A stretch of 64,000 nucleotides of DNA from [Ruminococcus] lactaris ATCC 29176 (GCF_025152405.1 NZ_CP102292.1:1302001-1366000), one strand, 5' to 3'. Counted from the stretch's first letter, positions 7,324 through 16,356 are shown. Notes: generated by a model from the sequence alone, not told the origin. Numbers and translations: made by a program.

Positions 7324-9633
7324 TCAGCAGAGGAAATCTCTGCACAAGAGCCGATATCCTGTTAAAAGTGTGGTTTTTTCTCCACCATTCCTCGGACGCT
7401 TGCGGACTACCGTACCGATTGTACGAAGTGCCTGGTTAAAATTCCGGCTGTTCTCCGCAAAATATCCATTGTCATTGCACCAGTTGCGGTATGCCTGATA
7501 CACTGCCGATGTCCGGCATTCCGCATCCTTCTCCTGTTCCAGAAATTCCTCCACAAAAAGTTCCATCTTATCGCTGTCATGCTGATAGGACATTGTGGCA
7601 TCTTTTACTGCTTTTGGCTGGGCAAATCCTTCCTCTTGTAAAAGGGTATATCCTTCAATCAGCCAGTTTAAGATGGCACTTGCTGCCTCCGGCCTGGAAA
7701 ATTCTGCTTTCAGATTCTGTTCCTGCTCCCATTCCTCAAAATGTCTGTCAAAGAGAATGATCACGATACGTCCGCTCGAAAACAGTGTCATATCCGTAAT
7801 AGCCGGAAGATAATTTGCATTTACATACAACTTGAACTGTGGTTTAAAATCAAAACTGTTTTCATGCAGGAATCTGGCATTCAATGTATCATTTCCCGTC
7901 ATGCTTTTGATCTGTGCTTCATTCAGCACCAATCCCCGCCTTGGCTCTGAGATATTGGCGAACCGCACTCCGGCAAGACGTGCAATATCCTCTGTTGGGT
8001 TCTGGCTGTTGGCAGACGGTTTTGCAGCAATCGTTTCCGGTCGGACAGTCAAACCGTAATCTCCCATCACATGAAGTGTGCTTTCCATCAGAGTCCCTTT
8101 CCCATTTCTGGTGGTTGCACCGTAGTAGAAAAACATACATTCATAGCGTGTATCACCTGTCAGACCATAACCAAGGCTTTTCTGCATGAACCTTGCTTTC
8201 TCCGTATCCCCACTCATCACCTCTGAAACAAATCTGGTAAAACGTGGATTCTTTGCATTCGGATCATAGGCCGCCCCTGCAATCTTGGTCAGCTTGTCCT
8301 GTGGTGTATGCGGATGGAACTCTCCCGTCTGCAGATCCAGTGTTCCGTTCTGACAGTTCAGGTAATAAACATTGCGGTCAAACTCAGACATTGCAATCGG
8401 ATACACGCTCTGGGCATCACTGATATACGTGTTACGGTAATTCCGGCTCTGCCATTTCGCAGAATATTCCAGATAGTCCTTTCTTATACGTTCATCAGTA
8501 ATTGTCAGGGCATATCTGACCAGACTGTCCGCAAGGGATTTTGCAAGTTCCATTGTTTTCAATCCGCCAATGTCCGGAATCCACCGGGTTCCGTCATACA
8601 CATACCACTTTTTCCTTTCCGGCACATACCTTGCGATATCTTTATACACATCCGCAAACAACCTGCCTGAGCCGTTGTCATTCCACGGGTATCTGCTGTT
8701 ATCCGACACATTCAGTTCTATCAGCTTCTGCAGCATATCATCAAAATCACTCTCTGCTGATGTCCTTGCATAAGGTCTGTAGAAATCCAGTGCCTGTGCC
8801 ACTGCCTTTTCCATCGTCAATGCGCCGTAGGTTGAGCCACTCTGCACACGGTCCCACTTGCTCCGCATCAATCCCGATTTTCGGAACAGTCTGTCCATCT
8901 GCCCTGTGTCACCGCCACACCAGAATGCAAGGATACTTGCAAGCGACATATCCGCATCGCTGTGGGATTTTCCTTCCGGAATTTCTCCATTCCACAAGGC
9001 TTTGAACTTTTCGCCCTGTCTGGAATCCGATGCCAAGCGGACCACGGAATCATCGGACAGATAACTGCCGGGAATATCCTGTACATCGTTCTTTTTCTTA
9101 GAAATCGGACGGAGCATATAAATTTCCAGTATTTCCCCAATTTCAGTGCTTCGCTCCTCAACACCACGGTTGCGGATCACATTTCCTGTCAGAGTACAGA
9201 ATTTCTTTGTTACACCTGCTGCATAGATTTCCAGACCAAGTTTCTGATTATTGATGTAATATCTGCCCGTATCATAAGACAGGGAAGATGCCTTACATAC
9301 TATGCGGACTCCCGTGCCGGAGGGGCTGAATTCTGTATAGGAGTCCATTCTCTCCACGATGTCTTCTGCCATCTGTGTCATCTTTCCACCAAACACGCAG
9401 TGGTCGATATCTACCATGCAGAAATCATCAAATGCACCCATACCGATTCCGTCATAACCATCCATTGCACTGACTGCCAATCGAAAATCCGAAAAGGTAT
9501 TTTTATCGGCACTGCTCGCTTTTCTGCCATTTGTCTGATACGGCACTTTTGTCATGCGTCCGTTTCTTTCTTCATATTTCCACAGACAGAACCGTCCGTC
9601 TTTTTTCAACTGTTCCGGAAGTTTCTCATACAT
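7324..9633 (-). CDS. Phage/plasmid P4-type primase-helicase
   Basis: A 769-residue replication protein. Residues 1-160 look like a primase-polymerase domain (FCMVDIDHC at 71-79, SPSGTGVRI at 103-111). A D5-N type linker region follows at about 300-480, and the C-terminal superfamily 3 helicase has Walker A GATTRNGKGT at 505-514. In P4-like satellites and PICIs this enzyme initiates the element's own DNA replication. RBS GGAGGAG lies before the ATG. Together with the integrase and the lone capsid gene it defines a self-replicating satellite. A long inverted repeat at 10885-10969 is a candidate origin. Confidence 0.9.
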   Translation of the reverse strand: MYEKLPEQLKKDGRFCLWKYEERNGRMTKVPYQTNGRKASSADKNTFSDFRLAVSAMDGYDGIGMGAFDDFCMVDIDHCVFGGKMTQMAEDIVERMDSYTEFSPSGTGVRIVCKASSLSYDTGRYYINNQKLGLEIYAAGVTKKFCTLTGNVIRNRGVEERSTEIGEILEIYMLRPISKKKNDVQDIPGSYLSDDSVVRLASDSRQGEKFKALWNGEIPEGKSHSDADMSLASILAFWCGGDTGQMDRLFRKSGLMRSKWDRVQSGSTYGALTMEKAVAQALDFYRPYARTSAESDFDDMLQKLIELNVSDNSRYPWNDNGSGRLFADVYKDIARYVPERKKWYVYDGTRWIPDIGGLKTMELAKSLADSLVRYALTITDERIRKDYLEYSAKWQSRNYRNTYISDAQSVYPIAMSEFDRNVYYLNCQNGTLDLQTGEFHPHTPQDKLTKIAGAAYDPNAKNPRFTRFVSEVMSGDTEKARFMQKSLGYGLTGDTRYECMFFYYGATTRNGKGTLMESTLHVMGDYGLTVRPETIAAKPSANSQNPTEDIARLAGVRFANISEPRRGLVLNEAQIKSMTGNDTLNARFLHENSFDFKPQFKLYVNANYLPAITDMTLFSSGRIVIILFDRHFEEWEQEQNLKAEFSRPEAASAILNWLIEGYTLLQEEGFAQPKAVKDATMSYQHDSDKMELFVEEFLEQEKDAECRTSAVYQAYRNWCNDNGYFAENSRNFNQALRTIGTVVRKRPRNGGEKTTLLTGYRLLCRDFLC

Positions 9634-9669
9634 TCTGTGCTCCTCCTTCCCCGCTTATTTTCTGACGTA

Positions 9670-9846
9670 TCATTTCTCCGTGGCTCTTGCCGATAACCAC
9701 ACCTTAAATTCAGAAACAGGAACCAATACCCGCTTGCCTACACGGACGATTGGAAAATCCGCTTTTCTGGTCAGTGCATACGCTTTGCTCAGGCTGATTC
9801 CCATCTGCATTGCCATTTCCTGTATGCTCATCGTAACTTTATCCAT
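9670..9846 (-). CDS. AlpA/excisionase-family HTH regulator
   Basis: 58 residues from the second in-frame ATG (9846), which has GAGGAGG at correct spacing; the first ATG (9852) directly abuts that site. The protein reads MSIQEMAMQMGISLSKAYAL then VGKRVLVPVSEFKVWLS, the MerR/AlpA-type winged HTH used by satellites to switch excision and replication. It is first in the leftward replication-integration operon and is transcribed divergently from the zinc-finger gene at 9988, with repeated operator-like sequences between. It is probably the element's master regulator. Confidence 0.8.
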   Translation of the reverse strand: MDKVTMSIQEMAMQMGISLSKAYALTRKADFPIVRVGKRVLVPVSEFKVWLSARATEK

Positions 9847-9914
9847 AGCCATCCTCCTCTCTGCATTCCAAACATGAATTGCTCTTGTTTTCTATCACAG
9901 TATACTTTATAATA

Positions 9915-9974
9915 TTACCAAAGGCTATTTTCTATTGGTAAGAGCTCGTGCCGAAAGAAGTTCTATCGGTAAGA
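9915..9974. promoter_or_regulatory. Operator-like repeats in the divergent control region
   Basis: TTACCAA (9915-9921) and TTGGTAA (9935-9941) form an inverted repeat. The segment TTCTATTGGTAAGA (9930-9943) is repeated as TTCTATCGGTAAGA (9961-9974) 31 bp on, close to three helical turns. This is the only intergenic region between the AlpA-like gene and the divergent zinc-finger gene, so these are likely the element's regulatory sites. Confidence 0.55.
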
Positions 9975-9987
9975 ATGGAGGTAGAAT

Positions 9988-10866
9988 ATGAACGAAGATT
10001 TCAGTTTGGGGAAAATAAGTGCGGATGCACGGCTGACCGCAACCTTCAAATGCTATGAAAAGACAGAACAGAATGGAAAAATCGTAATCACCGCCTGTCT
10101 GGGCAAGGGCGATGTTCCGAAACTCAACCGTGGATACGGCTTGGACGGAAATGAGCTCTGGCTTTCTCTGAATAACCTGTACCAGAGTATCCGTGGAAAA
10201 GATGACTACACTGCTGCCGATGATATCATTTCTTGGTGTCAGCAGTACGCACACCCCTACTATGCCTCTGAGGACATCGAAGAATATCGTTGGGATATTG
10301 AAAAGGATACGGAATACTGGGATTTTTCCACTAACATTCATGGTAATTTCACTTTTGATGTTCACACCATGCGGAAAGATCTCGAAAGCCTGTACCGGGA
10401 TACCCTTGTCATCCTGATGTTCAAAAAATGTCTGGAACGGCTTGACGTTTCCACGGATCTTGCGCAGATCACATGGACGAATGAATTTGCAGATTTTAAT
10501 TCGTTTCCTATGCAGAAACATCTCGGTAAAATATCAGCTTACCTAAATAAAATGAGTGGCGTAACCATGAAGTTGGGACTGGATGAAAATGGAGAATTGA
10601 AGGTCATGCCGGATTTCCATTCTGTTTTTGATGCTGCCCGATTCGCTCTGTCGCAATATGTATCTATCCCTACAGATTACCCCATTGCTTATGCCGACCG
10701 TGTGGGCGTTGCCACCTGTGAGTGTTGCGGCCGTCTGTTCATCAAAAACGGGAACCGCCAGAAATACTGTGACAATCCAGAATGTAAAAAAGAACGAAAC
10801 CGTAGAAAATCCCGCACTGCTTATCGCAGAAAGATACAGGAAGAAAATGATAACCGCTGGGCGTGA
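9988..10866 (+). CDS. Conserved element protein with C-terminal zinc finger
   Basis: A 292-residue protein with GGAGG before the ATG. The N-terminal 230 residues resemble no family I can name with certainty (possibly DUF6076). The C-terminus carries CECCGRLFIKNGNRQKYC and CKKERNRRKSRTAYRRK, a CGNR/ABATE-like treble-clef zinc finger with four cysteines followed by an arginine-rich helix, suited to nucleic acid binding. It is the only rightward gene of the satellite core and is transcribed divergently from the AlpA-like regulator, so a regulatory role (repressor or stress sensor) fits. Confidence 0.7.
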   Translation: MNEDFSLGKISADARLTATFKCYEKTEQNGKIVITACLGKGDVPKLNRGYGLDGNELWLSLNNLYQSIRGKDDYTAADDIISWCQQYAHPYYASEDIEEYRWDIEKDTEYWDFSTNIHGNFTFDVHTMRKDLESLYRDTLVILMFKKCLERLDVSTDLAQITWTNEFADFNSFPMQKHLGKISAYLNKMSGVTMKLGLDENGELKVMPDFHSVFDAARFALSQYVSIPTDYPIAYADRVGVATCECCGRLFIKNGNRQKYCDNPECKKERNRRKSRTAYRRKIQEENDNRWA

Positions 10867-10884
10867 CCACGGCTGTTTTCACAC

Positions 10885-10969
10885 TGGGGCAAGATGTGGC
10901 AAGTAATATAGGTATTTTCTATATAGGCTCTATAAGAATAACCTAAATCATCTGCCACAAGTTGCCCCA
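10885..10969. repeat. 85-bp imperfect palindrome (candidate replication origin or packaging site)
   Basis: TGGGGCAAGATGTGGCA (10885-10901) pairs with TGCCACAAGTTGCCCCA (10953-10969), 15 of 17 positions. The AT-rich centre carries its own inner pair (AGGTATT and AATAACCT) and repeated ATATAGG. It is in the intergenic space of an element with its own primase-helicase. It could instead be a bidirectional terminator between two convergent genes (9988-10866 plus and 11030-11695 minus), though no long T-run is seen. Confidence 0.5.
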
Positions 10970-11029
10970 ACTGTTTTTCCCATAGAAAAAGGGCATCGGT
11001 CTGCACCGACACCCCATGTCATTTTATCC

Positions 11030-11695
11030 TTATTCTCCGCAGCGGAATGCTGAATTTCCCGTAAGATTTCTAAGCAGAATCTTTCTCGCTGTCTTATACT
11101 CTTTTCCGATAAAGCCAAGTCTGAGCAGAAAACAGCGGAAAGCATATTTGTCATTGTCCGTTTCGGTCGGCTTTGATGATACACTTTTTGCATCTCTTGC
11201 CATATCACACAATCTTGAGATAAATTGCGTGTAGGCTGCAATATCATCTCCATCCACTGTGTATGGAAACCATGTGAAATTTATTTTTTCATCTGTAATT
11301 TCAATCTCTGTGCTGTCCGTCTGAAATGCGCGTTGAAAAAGCATCTGCTTATTTGCTATAATCTTCTGTAAATTTTCCAATGCCGTATCCGTAAGGCTCT
11401 CTTTCGGAATCGCTATTGTCAGCTTATCCTGTTGCACTGGCACTTCTTCCGTTACTTCCATATCGTCCTGAAACCCATGTTCCCGTAACTGCCGAATCAG
11501 GTCTTCCACTATTTCTTTTTCAATTCCATCCGGGATATGCAATACACCCTCTTTATCCAGTCGGTATCCTGCAATATCGTATGCACAGCTTGGTACCCGT
11601 TCATAATGCGGTGCTGTCCCAAGTATGTTTCCAATCTCCTGTGCCAGTTTCGGTCTCTGCTTTGATTTCAATGTAAATCTAATTTCATTCTTCAT
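11030..11695 (-). CDS. Conserved element protein, unknown function
   Basis: 221 residues from the ATG at 11695 (AAAGAAAGGCGGG upstream); an upstream extension encodes a doubtful hydrophobic leader with no RBS. The protein starts MKNEIRFTLKSKQRPKLAQE and resembles a group often annotated vaguely as virulence-related in Firmicute mobile elements. No catalytic motif is visible. A middle region (ITDEKINFTWFPY) and the C-terminus (CFLLRLGFIGKEYK) look conserved. It is probably the promoter-proximal end of the satellite core. Confidence 0.55.
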   Translation of the reverse strand: MKNEIRFTLKSKQRPKLAQEIGNILGTAPHYERVPSCAYDIAGYRLDKEGVLHIPDGIEKEIVEDLIRQLREHGFQDDMEVTEEVPVQQDKLTIAIPKESLTDTALENLQKIIANKQMLFQRAFQTDSTEIEITDEKINFTWFPYTVDGDDIAAYTQFISRLCDMARDAKSVSSKPTETDNDKYAFRCFLLRLGFIGKEYKTARKILLRNLTGNSAFRCGE

Positions 11696-12108
11696 AATAT
11701 GTACCCGCCTTTCTTTATTCGATAGTACATATATCACTCTGATGGCACAGAATAGCAAGACAATTCGGATTATATTTCTGCCAAAATGCACGCAGAAAAA
11801 CTGTGATTTTTATGCTGTTTTTTACACGTTTTTCTGCGTATTTCGGTACTATCCGGCAAAACAAAATCGGCTTTAGCGATGATATTCAGCAGATATTTTC
11901 ACATCAACCGACCTTGACGGGTATCCCCCCTGTTTAATTCTGCGAAAATTCGCACGAATGGGGCCATCGGTCTTCAGGAAGAAAGGCTGTAGAGATTTGG
12001 ATACCCCCTATGATATTTATCCCTTATTATTTAATCTAATAAATTTATCTGCCATACTTTTTATTCTCATCAACTGTAAATAAAAATTCATTACAACTGT
12101 TTGAAACA
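11696..12108. other. Intergenic stretch between satellite core and R-M cargo
   Basis: No gene is supported here. GGGTATCC (11919-11926) and GGATACCC (11999-12006) are perfect inverted repeats, each followed by a run of C, about 70 bp apart. The segment looks like a boundary between core and cargo modules. Confidence 0.4.
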
Positions 12109-12876
12109 TTAATCTTCATCAAACTTTAAAACCTGCTGTTCCCCATTTGAATTCTTCTTGCCACGCATTTCTCTATCCATTTCACCAGCAGTTTTAATTT
12201 CAATTTTTACATTAGGAATCTCCAATCCCCAATTATCCCATCCAACATAGTTATTACGTGCAAATAATTCAATTTTATCTTGCTCTGGGAACATTTTTGT
12301 TATCCCTTCAATAACATCAACAGGTTTAACACTATGTGCTCCTCTATGTATTGTAACCATCTGACGAACATTTCTTGCACCCCTTGGTTGTGGAAATTTT
12401 CCTTTCTTAAAGGCAAGAACAAATTCCGTTTGACTTAGCGTATATCTTCCTGGATTATGTACCATTTTATCCCACACAAATGCCACTGTTTTATATTCAA
12501 ATCCCCAAGCCTCCCCTAGCTCTATTGAATTTGCCATCTGCGGTCCAGTTGTCCACATAAACAAAATACAATCATCTGCAGCAATAGAATTTACATCTAG
12601 CTCTTTTAATTGCTTCAATTTCACAGTAGGATATTTAAAAGATGCTGAACTAAGAAAAATTTTATTTTCAAATCCAACATTCTCATCTTTGATTGTTGAC
12701 TTATCATACTGCATCTTTCCACCATAATCCCAAGGTGGATCTGCGTAAATAACTTGGTATTTTTTTTCCGGCAACTTAGGATATATATCTTCTAATGGAT
12801 TAATCTTTGTTCTTTTTTTCTGTTCAACATTATAAATGGAATATGCTGTAACTTCTGAATTTTCTTTCTGAGACAT
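12109..12876 (-). CDS. MT-A70-family adenine DNA methyltransferase (MunI-like modification enzyme)
   Basis: A 255-residue MT-A70-fold methyltransferase with the catalytic DPPW at residues 46-49 and the preceding strand QVIYA. The later PEQDKIELFARNNYVGWDNW matches the C-terminal part of this fold, which contributes the SAM site. These enzymes make N6-methyladenine; M.MunI (CAATTG) belongs to this family. The gene is intact. It is divergent from a C-protein and a MunI-like endonuclease gene, so its job is to protect host DNA. RBS AGGAAGG precedes the start. Specificity for CAATTG is inferred from the partner. Confidence 0.85.
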   Translation of the reverse strand: MSQKENSEVTAYSIYNVEQKKRTKINPLEDIYPKLPEKKYQVIYADPPWDYGGKMQYDKSTIKDENVGFENKIFLSSASFKYPTVKLKQLKELDVNSIAADDCILFMWTTGPQMANSIELGEAWGFEYKTVAFVWDKMVHNPGRYTLSQTEFVLAFKKGKFPQPRGARNVRQMVTIHRGAHSVKPVDVIEGITKMFPEQDKIELFARNNYVGWDNWGLEIPNVKIEIKTAGEMDREMRGKKNSNGEQQVLKFDED

Positions 12877-12931
12877 TTATATCATCCTTCCTATATAAAA
12901 CATAATTATAGGATAATCTAATCTAGCTTCA

Positions 12932-12976
12932 AAGTCAACATTTTTGTGACTTATAATCCGTTGTTTTATAATCAAC
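12932..12976. promoter_or_regulatory. Candidate C-protein operator between M and C/R genes
   Basis: AAGTCA-9 bp-TGACTT (12932-12952) and GTTG-9 bp-CAAC (12960-12976) are adjacent inverted repeats in the divergent M/C intergenic region. Two neighbouring dyads upstream of the C gene are the usual layout of C-box operators, though the sequence differs from the classical GACT/AGTC spacing. Confidence 0.4.
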
Positions 12977-13009
12977 ACAGCAATAAAATATTTATGAGAG
13001 GTGATTTTT

Positions 13010-13216
13010 ATGGTAGTAGATGATTTTGCAAACCGCATTAAAGAACTAAGACAGCAGCAAGGGTTAAGCCAAGAAAAGTTTGCATTAAAAATTGATATGG
13101 ACAGGACTTATTATGCCTCTGTTGAAGCCGGAAAGCGAAATGTATCCATAAAGAATATCAAAAAAATTGCTGATGGCTTTGAAATATCACTTGAGGAACT
13201 ATTTAAAAATATGTGA
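13010..13216 (+). CDS. Restriction-modification controller (C) protein, XRE-type HTH
   Basis: 68 residues from the ATG at 13010 (AGAGGTG upstream). It is almost entirely one XRE helix-turn-helix: IKELRQQQGLSQEKFALKID, then RTYYASVEAGKRNVSIKNI. The length and the position directly before the endonuclease gene match C proteins, which delay endonuclease expression until methylation is established. The stop codon is 12 bp before the endonuclease ATG, and the RBS of that gene overlaps the stop. Confidence 0.85.
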   Translation: MVVDDFANRIKELRQQQGLSQEKFALKIDMDRTYYASVEAGKRNVSIKNIKKIADGFEISLEELFKNM

Positions 13217-13227
13217 GGTGTAATATT

Positions 13228-13853
13228 ATGGCAAAAAAGGATTTACAAGGAAGAGATAATTGGCAAACCGAGTCTGGCCCTGGTGGAAAAGCCGGTGTTG
13301 CAGAACAAAATTTAATATCGGTCTTTAAAGAAGCATTTAAGGATACAGATTATGTGATCTCAGATCATCCTACCAACTTAAAGCATCTGTACGAAAATGT
13401 AGAACTCCCTGCCAAAACAATAGCGGCTATATTCAATCCAGACTTAGCAACAATGAAGAATGCTCAAAAACGTGGTTGGGGTGTATCTCCTGATTTTTCT
13501 ATTACAAATAAAAAACGGGAAAAATTTTATTTGGTGAAATAAAAAGACAGGATGGCTGGGTTGAAGGAAAAGATCCAAGTGCCGGCCGTGGAAATGCACA
13601 TGAACGTATGTGTAAATTGTTCACTCCAGGACTTATGAAAGCATACCGCCAAATCAGCAAAATCTCAGATCCTTCAATCTTACCATTTTGGGTTGTTCTT
13701 GAAGGTGACATCACAAGAGATCCAAAAAGAAATAGAGAAATTGCTTTTTGGTTTGATGAATATGACAAGAACTATTTTATGTGGAGACCCGGAGTAGATG
13801 GAAGTGCTTTGGTTGAGCATTTCAATAAATATCTAAAAAAATTCTTAGATTAA
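13228..13853 (+). pseudogene. MunI-like type II restriction endonuclease, frameshifted
   Basis: Start ATG 13228 (GAGGTG upstream); a GTG at 13213 is less likely. The frame is open to about 13510, then a shift is needed to read on to 13853. Joined, it makes about 208 residues, close to MunI as I recall it, including GWVEGKDPSAGRGNAHE and ILPFWVV. The PD motif (WGVSPDF) is before the shift and the ExK motif (GEIKRQ) after it, so the unshifted product lacks a complete active site. One extra A in the six-A run near 13506-13511 restores the frame. It could be a real mutation, a phase-variable tract or a sequencing error. Confidence 0.85.
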
Positions 13854-13894
13854 TTCATAAGCAGTTCATTATTTTCTCTATAATGAACTGCTTT

Positions 13895-14131
13895 TTACAT
13901 TTTCTCCATTTGTTTAATATAATAATTGGAATAATTATCCTCAGAATAAGTTGGATCACTTTCAGAATATCCCTCTTCGAGATTAATTTTACTAAAATTG
14001 GAATATAGATGATTATTTTCAATCAGTAACCTCATATGAGCAACTGCATTATCCCAAGTATCACAAACACCTCTTACACCACACAGCTGACTTGACTCTC
14101 TCTCTTCATACAAAACATATACCATATTCAT
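13895..14131 (-). CDS. Small hypothetical protein
   Basis: 78 residues with AAAGGAG before the ATG. It starts MNMVYVLYEERESSQLCGVR and is acidic towards the C-terminus, with several YS-rich acidic stretches. No family is recognised. It lies just downstream of the small RHH gene with a 24-bp gap, so the two could form a pair. Convergent with the endonuclease gene. Confidence 0.5.
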   Translation of the reverse strand: MNMVYVLYEERESSQLCGVRGVCDTWDNAVAHMRLLIENNHLYSNFSKINLEEGYSESDPTYSEDNYSNYYIKQMEKM

Positions 14132-14155
14132 AGAAAAATCTCCTTTCTCTTTTAC

Positions 14156-14332
14156 TCATTTATTATTTTCTTCAAGTGGCAATGCATTAATTGCCTCTCT
14201 AATAGCCTGAGATTTAAGCATTCCCATTTTTTTACAATACAATTCAAGCCTTCGCAATGTTGCTTCATCCATTCTAATAGTATATCCTATTTTCTTATTA
14301 TTATCTCCTTTAGGTCTTCCCATTTTCTTCAA
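14156..14332 (-). CDS. Ribbon-helix-helix (CopG-like) DNA-binding protein
   Basis: 58 residues from a TTG at 14332, which has GGAGGTG 6 bp upstream; ATG 14323 is an alternative but too far from that site. The sequence MGRPKGDNNKKIGYTIRMDE is the standard basic N-terminus and strand, followed by ATLRRLELYCKKMGMLKSQA. Proteins of this type commonly repress their own operon and often act as antitoxins. Its partner would be the 78-residue protein downstream, but that protein has no toxin-like motif I can identify. Confidence 0.65.
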   Translation of the reverse strand: MKKMGRPKGDNNKKIGYTIRMDEATLRRLELYCKKMGMLKSQAIREAINALPLEENNK

Positions 14333-14546
14333 TATCATCACCTCCGATAAACATATTATACTTTTTGCATTGCAAAAAGTCAACACGTTTTTAGAACAAA
14401 TATTCTGTTTTTATTTCCTAACATCGTTAATGAATCACATTTAAATTAGCTAGAAATCATAAATTATATATAATTGTTATATTAACATTTAACATTTTTT
14501 GCTGCTGAATAATCTGGTGCCCGTGTCCCTGCTGTCCGGTGACAGG

Positions 14547-16311
14547 GGTTCTTCCTCAATTATCCGTTTTTGTCTTTTTATATTATCGTAAATATAGTAT
14601 AATTAACATATCAAAAGATATGAGGAGGCAGTCAGATGTCAGGTCCATACGATGCATTATGTATAAATAGTTTTTATCCTAAAACTGAATTAAATGTTAC
14701 GGAGATTCAGGAATATGAAAAACAGATTTTAATACGAATGAAATCAATCTCCAAGGATTGTAGGTGCCCGAAATGTGGCTATATAACAGATAAATATCAT
14801 GGAACTTATATTCGTAAAGTCCAGGATCTGCCTATTTTAGGGAAGATGGTTCAACTTGAGATTTGCTCTCATGAATATGAATGTATAAACAATGACTGTG
14901 AAGTAACAACGTTTGCTGAAACATTTGATGGCTTTCTTAATACTTATAGTCGTATGACAGAACGATGTGCCGATTTTATCTGTACACTAGCAATGGAATC
15001 TAGCTGCGAAGGTTGTGCCCGTATTTGTAAGGCACTTGGTATTAAAATTAGTGGTGATACTGTTATAAGACTGCTTTTGAGAAAGTGTGAAGTTCTTCCC
15101 GGACCAGAAGTGAGTGATGTGATCGGCGTGGATGATTTTGCATATAAAAAACGACATACATATGGAACTATTATCGTAAACGAAAAAAATCATGAACCAA
15201 TTACGTTATTAGATGGAAGAAATGGAGATACACTAAGAGATTGGCTTAAGAATAATAAACATATAAAAGTAGTCACTCGTGATCGAGCAAGTGCATATGC
15301 AAAAGTAATATCAGAAGAATTACCCGATGCCATGCAGGTAGCAGACCGGTTTCATTTACATCAGAATTTATTAGAGGCAATCAAAAAGGCACTGAATCAT
15401 GAAGTTCCAGCAACAGTAAATATTCCTCATGCTAATCAGTCAGCGGTTATAGAAGAACCGTGTAAAAAAAATTGAATCTGATGTGGATAACTCTTCTGTT
15501 TTTTCAGAAAAACGGTATAAAATAATCTGCCAAATACAGGAATTTTTAAGTGAAGGTTGTAGCTATCGTGAGATAGCAAAGCGGATGGGGGTAGGACGAA
15601 ATACAATTGCAAAATATCGAGAAGGCGATCCGAAAGAATTAAGTATGTACGGAATTCGACAGAGTAAATTAGACATATTTTACGATTTCATTATTCAATG
15701 TCTGGAGTCCAGATGGAGTAAAAGCAAAACAATAAAAGAAATATATGCAAAAGGATATACAGGTTCAAAGAGTAATGCCTTTGAATACTTGTGTAAAGTA
15801 GAACAAAAAGAAAACAAATATTTTGAAGCGCAACCGTATATTCGAACAATGACAGAAGGATTAAAATACAGAACAGGAAGTATTGGAAAAGAAAAGGACT
15901 ATATCACACGTGAAGGGATATTCCGATATATGTGGATGAATACAAGATTAACAGTAGCACACAAAAACTATATTTATGATCAGTATCCTGCGGTCTGGGA
16001 ACTTCATTGTTGCATAAAAGAGTTTCGCAATATTTTAAAAAAACGAAATGTTCCGCTATTATATTTGTTTATAGAAAAATATTGCAAAAGTGAGATTAAA
16101 GCGCTAAAGAGTTTTGCCGAAGGATTAAAAAGAGACATGGATGCAGTTGAAAATGCGGTAGCCTATGACTATAGTAATGGGTTTGTAGAGGAGACAAACA
16201 GTCGGTTAAAAATGATAAAACGAACAATGTATGGACGTTGTAGAAAACAGTTACTAGAGGCAAAACTTAGATATGTAGGAAATTATAGAAACGGATAATT
16301 GCGGAAGAACC
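14547..16311 (+). mobile_element. ISL3-family insertion sequence
   Basis: Ends carry imperfect inverted repeats: GGTTCTTCCTCAATTATCCG at 14547 and, reversed, GGTTCTTCCGCAATTATCCG ending at 16311. The length of 1765 bp suits the family. A TATAAT lies upstream of the transposase start. No target duplication was evident in the immediate flanks (GTGACAGG against TACCGCAC), so it may have arrived with rearrangement. It lies between the R-M cargo and the right att-like end. Confidence 0.85.
14636..16298 (+). pseudogene. ISL3 transposase, frameshifted at an A8 run
   Basis: Part one (14636-15475) has an N-terminal zinc ribbon (CPKCGY and a later CINNDCE) and two DDE-domain acidic blocks, VIGVDDFAY and VTRDRASAYAKV. 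Part two (15483-16298) has an inserted HTH (YREIAKRMGVGRNTIAKY) and ends with the NGFVEETNSRLKMIKRTMYG block. Together they give about 550 residues. The break is at eight A residues near 15464-15471; seven would restore the frame. A minus-one programmed shift would not give the needed frame, so I treat it as a mutation. Confidence 0.8.
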
Positions 16312-16356
16312 TACCGCACAAGAATATTCAGCTGCAGAGAGTATGCCGAATCATCC

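Noticed and set aside
15464-15475. Programmed -1 frameshift in the ISL3 transposase
   Set aside because: The downstream frame requires +1 (or -2); one A fewer restores the frame, which fits a mutation.
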